Assembly (NCBI RefSeq): GCF_003149515.1
Contig: NZ_CP029145.1
Span: forward strand, 2,604,001-2,668,000
Length of the DNA: 64,000 bases
Reading direction: 5' to 3'
DNA from: Hymenobacter nivis
GTDB taxonomy: Bacteria; Bacteroidota; Bacteroidia; Cytophagales; Hymenobacteraceae
Positions 60,436-64,000 of the stretch are shown here, piece after piece. Within the stretch, counting starts at the first letter, position 1, and the number at the start of each line of letters is the position of its first letter. Below the pieces are notes generated by a model that was not told where the DNA came from, ran no database searches, and was given only the letters and a program-made list of their open reading frames with translations. Made by a program: the position numbers and the translations under genes.

Positions 60436-62166
60436 TTAGGCACCGGCCGGCGCGGGGCCAGCTCCAGGATTGGCGGCTCCGTCGCCGCCGCTGCGGCCTT
60501 CGCCACCGCGGCCACCACCGCGGCGCGAGCCACGCCCGCCGCGGCCTTCGCGGGGGGGGCCGGCGTCGCCGCTGGGGCGGGGCGTGGGCGCGTCAGGGTT
60601 GCGGCGGGGCCCCTCGGGACGGTCGGCGCGGGGCGGGCGCGGCTCGCCGGCTTCGCCTTCGGGGCGGGCGCCGTCGGCCGAGCGGCCGCGGCCGTTGCGG
60701 CGGTTGAGGGGGCGGGCGGCGGCGCCGCGGCGGCCCCGCTGCTCGGGGGCCGCATCGCCGGCGGCGGGGGCCCCGGTGGCTTCGCGGGGTGCATCGGGGG
60801 CCGCTGGGGCCGGGCGGCGCTCGGCGGCGGGGCGGGGCTCGCGCGGCTCCCGTTCCCGTTGTTCCCGGGGCTCGCGTTGCTCGCGTGGTTCACGCTGCTG
60901 TTCCCCCCGGGGCTCGCGTTGTTCCCTTGGCTCGCGTAATTCACGCGGCTCGCGGGTGCTGGGGCGCTCGGCGCGGGGCGGGCGCGGGGCCCCGGCGGTG
61001 GCAGGGGCTTCGGGGGCACCGTCAGGACCACCGTCGGGCTTGCCTTTTTTGCGCTTGCTGCGCTTGCCGCTGGTGCGGATCTGGTCATCGAGGCGATCGA
61101 GCGAGCCCTCCACGATGGCCGATACTTCGGGCTCCGGCTCCTCCTCGCGGGGGGGCAGCAGGCTCTCGATTTTCTCGCCGCGCTTGTTCATTTCGAGCAG
61201 CTCGCGCACGCGGGCGGCCTCCAGCATCACCCAGTTGTTATCGCCCTTGATGGCGAACCACATGCGGCGGCGGAAGATGTCAGTTTTCTGCAAAAAGGCC
61301 TCGCCTTTAGCCGTTTGCAGCGGGCGCTGCACCTGCGGAATGTCCTTCAGGGCATCGAGGTAAGCATCAAGCTCGTAGTTGAGGCAGCACTTGAGGCGGC
61401 CGCACTGGCCGGCCAGCTTCTGAGGGTTCAGGCTCAGGTTTTGGTAGCGGGCGGCGGTAGTACTCACCGTTTTAAAATCGGTAAGCCACGTCGAGCAGCA
61501 CAGCTCGCGCCCGCAAATGCCGATGCCGCCGATACGGCCGGCCTCCTGGCGCAGCGAAATCTGGCGCATCTCCACCCGCACCCGGAACTCGTCGGCCAGC
61601 CGCCGGATCAGCTCCCGGAAGTCTACCCGGTCTTCGGCCGAGTAGAAGAACAGGGCCTTGGTGCGGTCGGCCTGGTACTCCACGTCGCTCAGCTTCATGC
61701 GCAGGCGCAATTCGCCCACCATCGCCCGGGCCCGGAACATGGTGCCGTTTTCGAGGTCGCGCACGGCCTGCCAGCGCTCCTCGTCGTCGGGCGTGGCCAC
61801 ACGCAGGATGGTGCGGATGTCTTTGGTATCGGTGGGCACCTTCTTCTTGCGCATTTGCAGGCGCACCAATTCGCCTTTCAGGCTCACGTGGCCCAGGTGC
61901 CAGCCGCTGCCGGTGGCCTCCACCACCACGGCGTCGCCGGTGACGAGGGGCAGGCGGTCGGCGTTGCGGAAGAACTCTTTGCGGCCGCCCTTAAAGCGGA
62001 TTTCCACAATGTCGAAGCCCGCGAAGGAGTCGGGTACGTCCACGTCGGCTAGCCAATCGAAGACGTTGAGGCGGGTGCAGCCACTACTGCACCCCCCTTT
62101 AGAGCCGCAGCCGCCTACCTTACTGGTAGAGCAGCCGCCGCCGGAGGAACAAGTTGAACAAGCCAT
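60436..62166 (-). CDS. ricT: PSP1-domain protein (YaaT/RicT-like) with Arg/Glu/Pro tail
   Basis: 576 residues. The start at 62166 gives a Cys-rich N-terminus (MACSTCSSGGGCSTSK, GGCGSKGGCSSGC), absent from B. subtilis RicT. The PSP1 core (about 45-330) has FDIVEIRFKGGRKEFFRN, RAMVGELRLRMKLSDVEYQ, ALFFYSAEDRVDFRELIRRL, GRELCCSTWL and CGRLKCCLNYE, the Cys pairs that hold a Fe-S cluster in the Ric complex. From about residue 390 on it is a low-complexity Arg/Glu/Pro/Gly tail with REPREQ repeats. It likely affects RNA processing or Fe-S-linked regulation. It is upstream of gldH. Confidence 0.9.
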   Translation of the reverse strand: MACSTCSSGGGCSTSKVGGCGSKGGCSSGCTRLNVFDWLADVDVPDSFAGFDIVEIRFKGGRKEFFRNADRLPLVTGDAVVVEATGSGWHLGHVSLKGELVRLQMRKKKVPTDTKDIRTILRVATPDDEERWQAVRDLENGTMFRARAMVGELRLRMKLSDVEYQADRTKALFFYSAEDRVDFRELIRRLADEFRVRVEMRQISLRQEAGRIGGIGICGRELCCSTWLTDFKTVSTTAARYQNLSLNPQKLAGQCGRLKCCLNYELDAYLDALKDIPQVQRPLQTAKGEAFLQKTDIFRRRMWFAIKGDNNWVMLEAARVRELLEMNKRGEKIESLLPPREEEPEPEVSAIVEGSLDRLDDQIRTSGKRSKRKKGKPDGGPDGAPEAPATAGAPRPPRAERPSTREPRELREPREQREPRGEQQREPREQREPREQREREPREPRPAAERRPAPAAPDAPREATGAPAAGDAAPEQRGRRGAAARPLNRRNGRGRSADGARPEGEAGEPRPPRADRPEGPRRNPDAPTPRPSGDAGPPREGRGGRGSRRGGGRGGEGRSGGDGAANPGAGPAPAGA

Positions 62167-62312
62167 AAGGCCGAGGGTATATATATCGTGAAGCGGCGCT
62201 TTATCCGGGCCGCAGAAAGTTCGGAATCTAGCAAAGATAATCGTTTCGGCAAGCGTACGGGCAACCCGCAACGGCGCCTAGCTGCTAGGGCCCCAGCCCC
62301 CCGGCAAGGCCA

Positions 62313-62345
62313 TAAAAAAAGCCCGCGGCGGAGCCGCAGGCTTTT
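62313..62345 (-). terminator. Terminator-like hairpin
   Basis: AAAAAGCCCGCGGC / GCCGCAGGCTTTT with one mismatch, upstream of ricT and just past the alcohol dehydrogenase remnant, whose transcript it would end. Confidence 0.7.
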
Positions 62346-62391
62346 CAGGCAACCAATCTGAGGTGCCGGCGCCAGACAGGCGCTGGGGGCC

Positions 62392-62535
62392 CTACGGCTT
62401 CAGCACCACCTTCGCGCAGTTCTCCTTCTTGTTGCGGAAGATGTCGTAGCCGTGGGCAGCGTCGGCCAGCGGCAGGTGCTGGGTGATGATGCCATCGAAT
62501 TGCACTTTGCTGTTGATGACATACCAGAGGATTGG
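62392..62535 (-). pseudogene. C-terminal remnant of a zinc-dependent alcohol dehydrogenase
   Basis: Minus-strand frame gives VQFDGIITQHLPLADAAHGY, then DIFRNKKENCAKVVLKP and TAG at 62394-62392. This is the end of a medium-chain zinc alcohol dehydrogenase. Upstream homology stops near 62535; no Zn sites or NAD motif remain. The stop is followed by GGCCCC. The rest of the gene was probably lost when the repeat-containing DNA at 62536-63124 was inserted or rearranged. Confidence 0.78.
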
Positions 62536-63124
62536 GCCCCCACCCCGGCGCACGTTTGGGTAGCGGATTATTATAGTGGCTTACCCCAATGCACGGGCCT
62601 GGCGCGTTGCAGCGGCATCTGTCGCCGCGGGCCTTCTGGCGCGACGTGCAGGACGTGCTGCGGCTAATTCCTTTTCGGTGGTGGTCCAAAATAAGATGGT
62701 CCGGCGGCTTTTTCCGTCGTCGGGCCACTCCGACGACGTCTCGGAGCCACTGTTTTTCAGCAAGAATAGCCCGACGAAGCCCTTCGGGCAACTCACCGGA
62801 CCACCCCTTTTTAGACCACACCGACTTTTCATCGGCGGCGGGGCTACTGCATTGCGCAGGGCCCCGGCGGCGCACGCAACAACCTTGTACCTCTTATCAT
62901 TTGGCAGCGGTAGCCCGCCCATCCTTCACGGCAAAAAGTACCATCCTACCCCCGGCGAGCAGGCCAGCGCGCAGGCATGGTACCGACCAGAAAACTGGTT
63001 ACAAACCCGGCGGCAACAGTTGTTTCCGCGTAGGTATAGTAGTAACTGGCAAAAGGAACCGGTGCGGGACTACCCAGTGGCCGGCCGCTTTTCTAGCTTA
63101 ACTACTGTTCCTACACAAGACTTT
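62536..63124. other. Gene-free stretch with a MITE-like element
   Basis: About 590 bases with no credible gene: frames are short, overlapping and without family signatures. It holds a roughly 150-bp element with inverted ends (62675-62825, listed separately). The 40 bases before 63125 are AT-rich and should hold the promoter of the GNAT/nitrilase gene. Confidence 0.5.
62675..62825. repeat. MITE-like element with about 30-bp inverted ends
   Basis: TCGGTGGTGGTCCAAAATAA and onward to TGGTCCGG (62675-62704) is matched, inverted and with a few changes, by 62797-62825 (complement TCGGTGTGGTCTAAAAAGGG then GTGGTCCGG). The interior about 90 bases has no coding frame. No matching transposase is in the window. 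Confidence 0.6.
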
Positions 63125-64000
63125 ATGACCGAGCTTATTGAAATCCGACATCTTCAACTTACTGACTATGAGGCGGTGAAAACCGCCATGCTGCAAGCCT
63201 ACCCGCGCATGGCCACCTACTGGCGGCGCGAGCAGCTAGCCCGGCTGGTGACCATTTTTCCCGAAGGCCAGTTTGTGGTAACGGTCAACGAGGAAGTGGT
63301 GGCCGCCGCGCTGGCCCTCGTTATCGACCACGAGAAGCTGGCCGACCAGCACACGTTCCGGCAGGTTACCGGCGACTATACCTTCTCGACCCATGACCCG
63401 GCCGGAGATACGCTTTATGGCATCGAGGTGTTTGTGGTGCCGGCCATGCGCGGGCGGCGGCTGGCGCGCCGCCTCTACGATGCCCGCAAGGAGCTGTGCG
63501 AGCGCCTCAACCTGCGCGCCATTGCTTTCGGAGCGCGCATTGCAGGCTACCACGAGTACCAGCACGAGCTGTCGCCGAAGGAGTACGTGCGCCGGGTGAA
63601 GGACCGTGAAATCGTGGACCCAGCGCTCAACTTTCAGCTGGCCAACGACTTCCACGCGGTGCGGGTATTGCGCAACTACCTGCCCGGCGACGAGGCCAGC
63701 GGCGACTACGCCCTGCTGATGGAGTGGGACAACATGCTCTACGACACCCGCCCGGCCCCGCCCGTGGCCCAGAAAACCCAGGTGCGCCTGGGCTTGGTGC
63801 AGTGGCAAATGCGCCTCTACGACGGCCTCGAAGACCTGTTTCAGCAAGTAGAATATTTTGTGGATGCGCTGGCGGCCTACCGCGCCGACTTTGCGCTGTT
63901 TCCCGAGCTGTTTCACGGCCCGCTGATGGCGGAGACGAACGAGCTGGCTGAAATCGACGCGATTCGCAAGCTCAGCCAGTTTTCGGACGAGATACTGGCC
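63125..64000 (+). CDS. GNAT acetyltransferase / carbon-nitrogen hydrolase fusion, N-terminal part
   Basis: 292 residues visible; the gene runs off the window. The N-terminal GNAT domain (about 1-200) has IEIRHLQLTDYEAVKTAML and the acetyl-CoA loop VVPAMRGRRLARRLYDARKE. From about residue 215 a nitrilase-superfamily domain begins: QVRLGLVQWQMRLYDGLEDL, then FALFPELFHGPL with the catalytic Glu of the Glu-Lys-Cys triad. Bifunctional GNAT/C-N hydrolases of this order are known in many bacteria; substrates are unknown. The later Lys and Cys lie beyond the window. Confidence 0.9.
   Translation, partial: MTELIEIRHLQLTDYEAVKTAMLQAYPRMATYWRREQLARLVTIFPEGQFVVTVNEEVVAAALALVIDHEKLADQHTFRQVTGDYTFSTHDPAGDTLYGIEVFVVPAMRGRRLARRLYDARKELCERLNLRAIAFGARIAGYHEYQHELSPKEYVRRVKDREIVDPALNFQLANDFHAVRVLRNYLPGDEASGDYALLMEWDNMLYDTRPAPPVAQKTQVRLGLVQWQMRLYDGLEDLFQQVEYFVDALAAYRADFALFPELFHGPLMAETNELAEIDAIRKLSQFSDEILA

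Overview
The window is GC-rich DNA (my impression is low-to-mid 60s percent) from a Bacteroidota bacterium of the order Cytophagales, most likely Hymenobacter or a close relative. Evidence: a GldH gliding lipoprotein, a T9SS-type secreted protein, a TonB-dependent receptor, DUF4369-TlpA and DUF4468 proteins, a PSP1/RicT protein with a long Arg/Glu/Pro tail, -7 promoter boxes of the TAnnTTTG type (for example TACCTTTG), and little sign of Shine-Dalgarno sites. Both window ends cut genes: a fatty acid desaturase (left) and a GNAT/nitrilase fusion (right).

Layout. 0-10 kb: housekeeping genes (dnaE, trxA), a small secreted protein, an SPFH membrane protein, an odd Leu-like tRNA with anticodon CTC, and DsbD. 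10-16.5 kb: a decayed tandem duplication, [corC + convergent lipoprotein] twice. The second corC is only a 3' remnant, and three insertion sequences lie here: an IS5-type element with a frameshifted transposase, an IS1-family element with 8-bp target duplications, and an IS701-like element with 5-bp duplications. 16.8-24.5 kb: gamma-carbonic anhydrase, radical SAM protein, endonuclease III, a cluster of glycine-zipper/OmpA proteins, and accD. 24.5-35.3 kb: secreted and surface genes, three of them broken by in-frame stops and frameshifts (a T9SS cargo, a beta-barrel protein, a serine hydrolase), between intact tlpA-like, TonB receptor, SGNH hydrolase and PLP-lyase genes. 35.5-37.4 kb: a VTT membrane protein, tRNA-Arg and a DUF4468 protein.

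37.4-48.3 kb is the most unusual part: eight minus-strand genes that look like one locus. In transcription order they encode a vWA-like lipoprotein, a 3-TM protein, a divergent tubulin/FtsZ-like protein, a 1190-residue protein with an Hsp70/actin-type ATPase core, a signal-peptide/TM protein, a MotA/ExbB/ZorA-like channel protein with a long tail, a MotB/ZorB-like protein, and a 38-residue 1-TM protein. An ion-driven stator pair together with both a tubulin-like and an actin/Hsp70-like NTPase is not a system I recognise. Palindromic repeats of four families sit in five of its gene junctions.

48.5-64 kb: an FNR-type flavoprotein with its [2Fe-2S] ferredoxin, a basic Ser/Lys-rich exported protein, a 2065-residue alpha-2-macroglobulin-like protein carrying SusC-plug-like segments in permuted order and a repeat-derived insertion, a DinB-like protein, a disordered hydrophilic protein, a cold-shock protein, gldH-ricT, an alcohol dehydrogenase remnant, a MITE-like element, and the GNAT/nitrilase gene.

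All calls come from reading the sequence; no database search was run.
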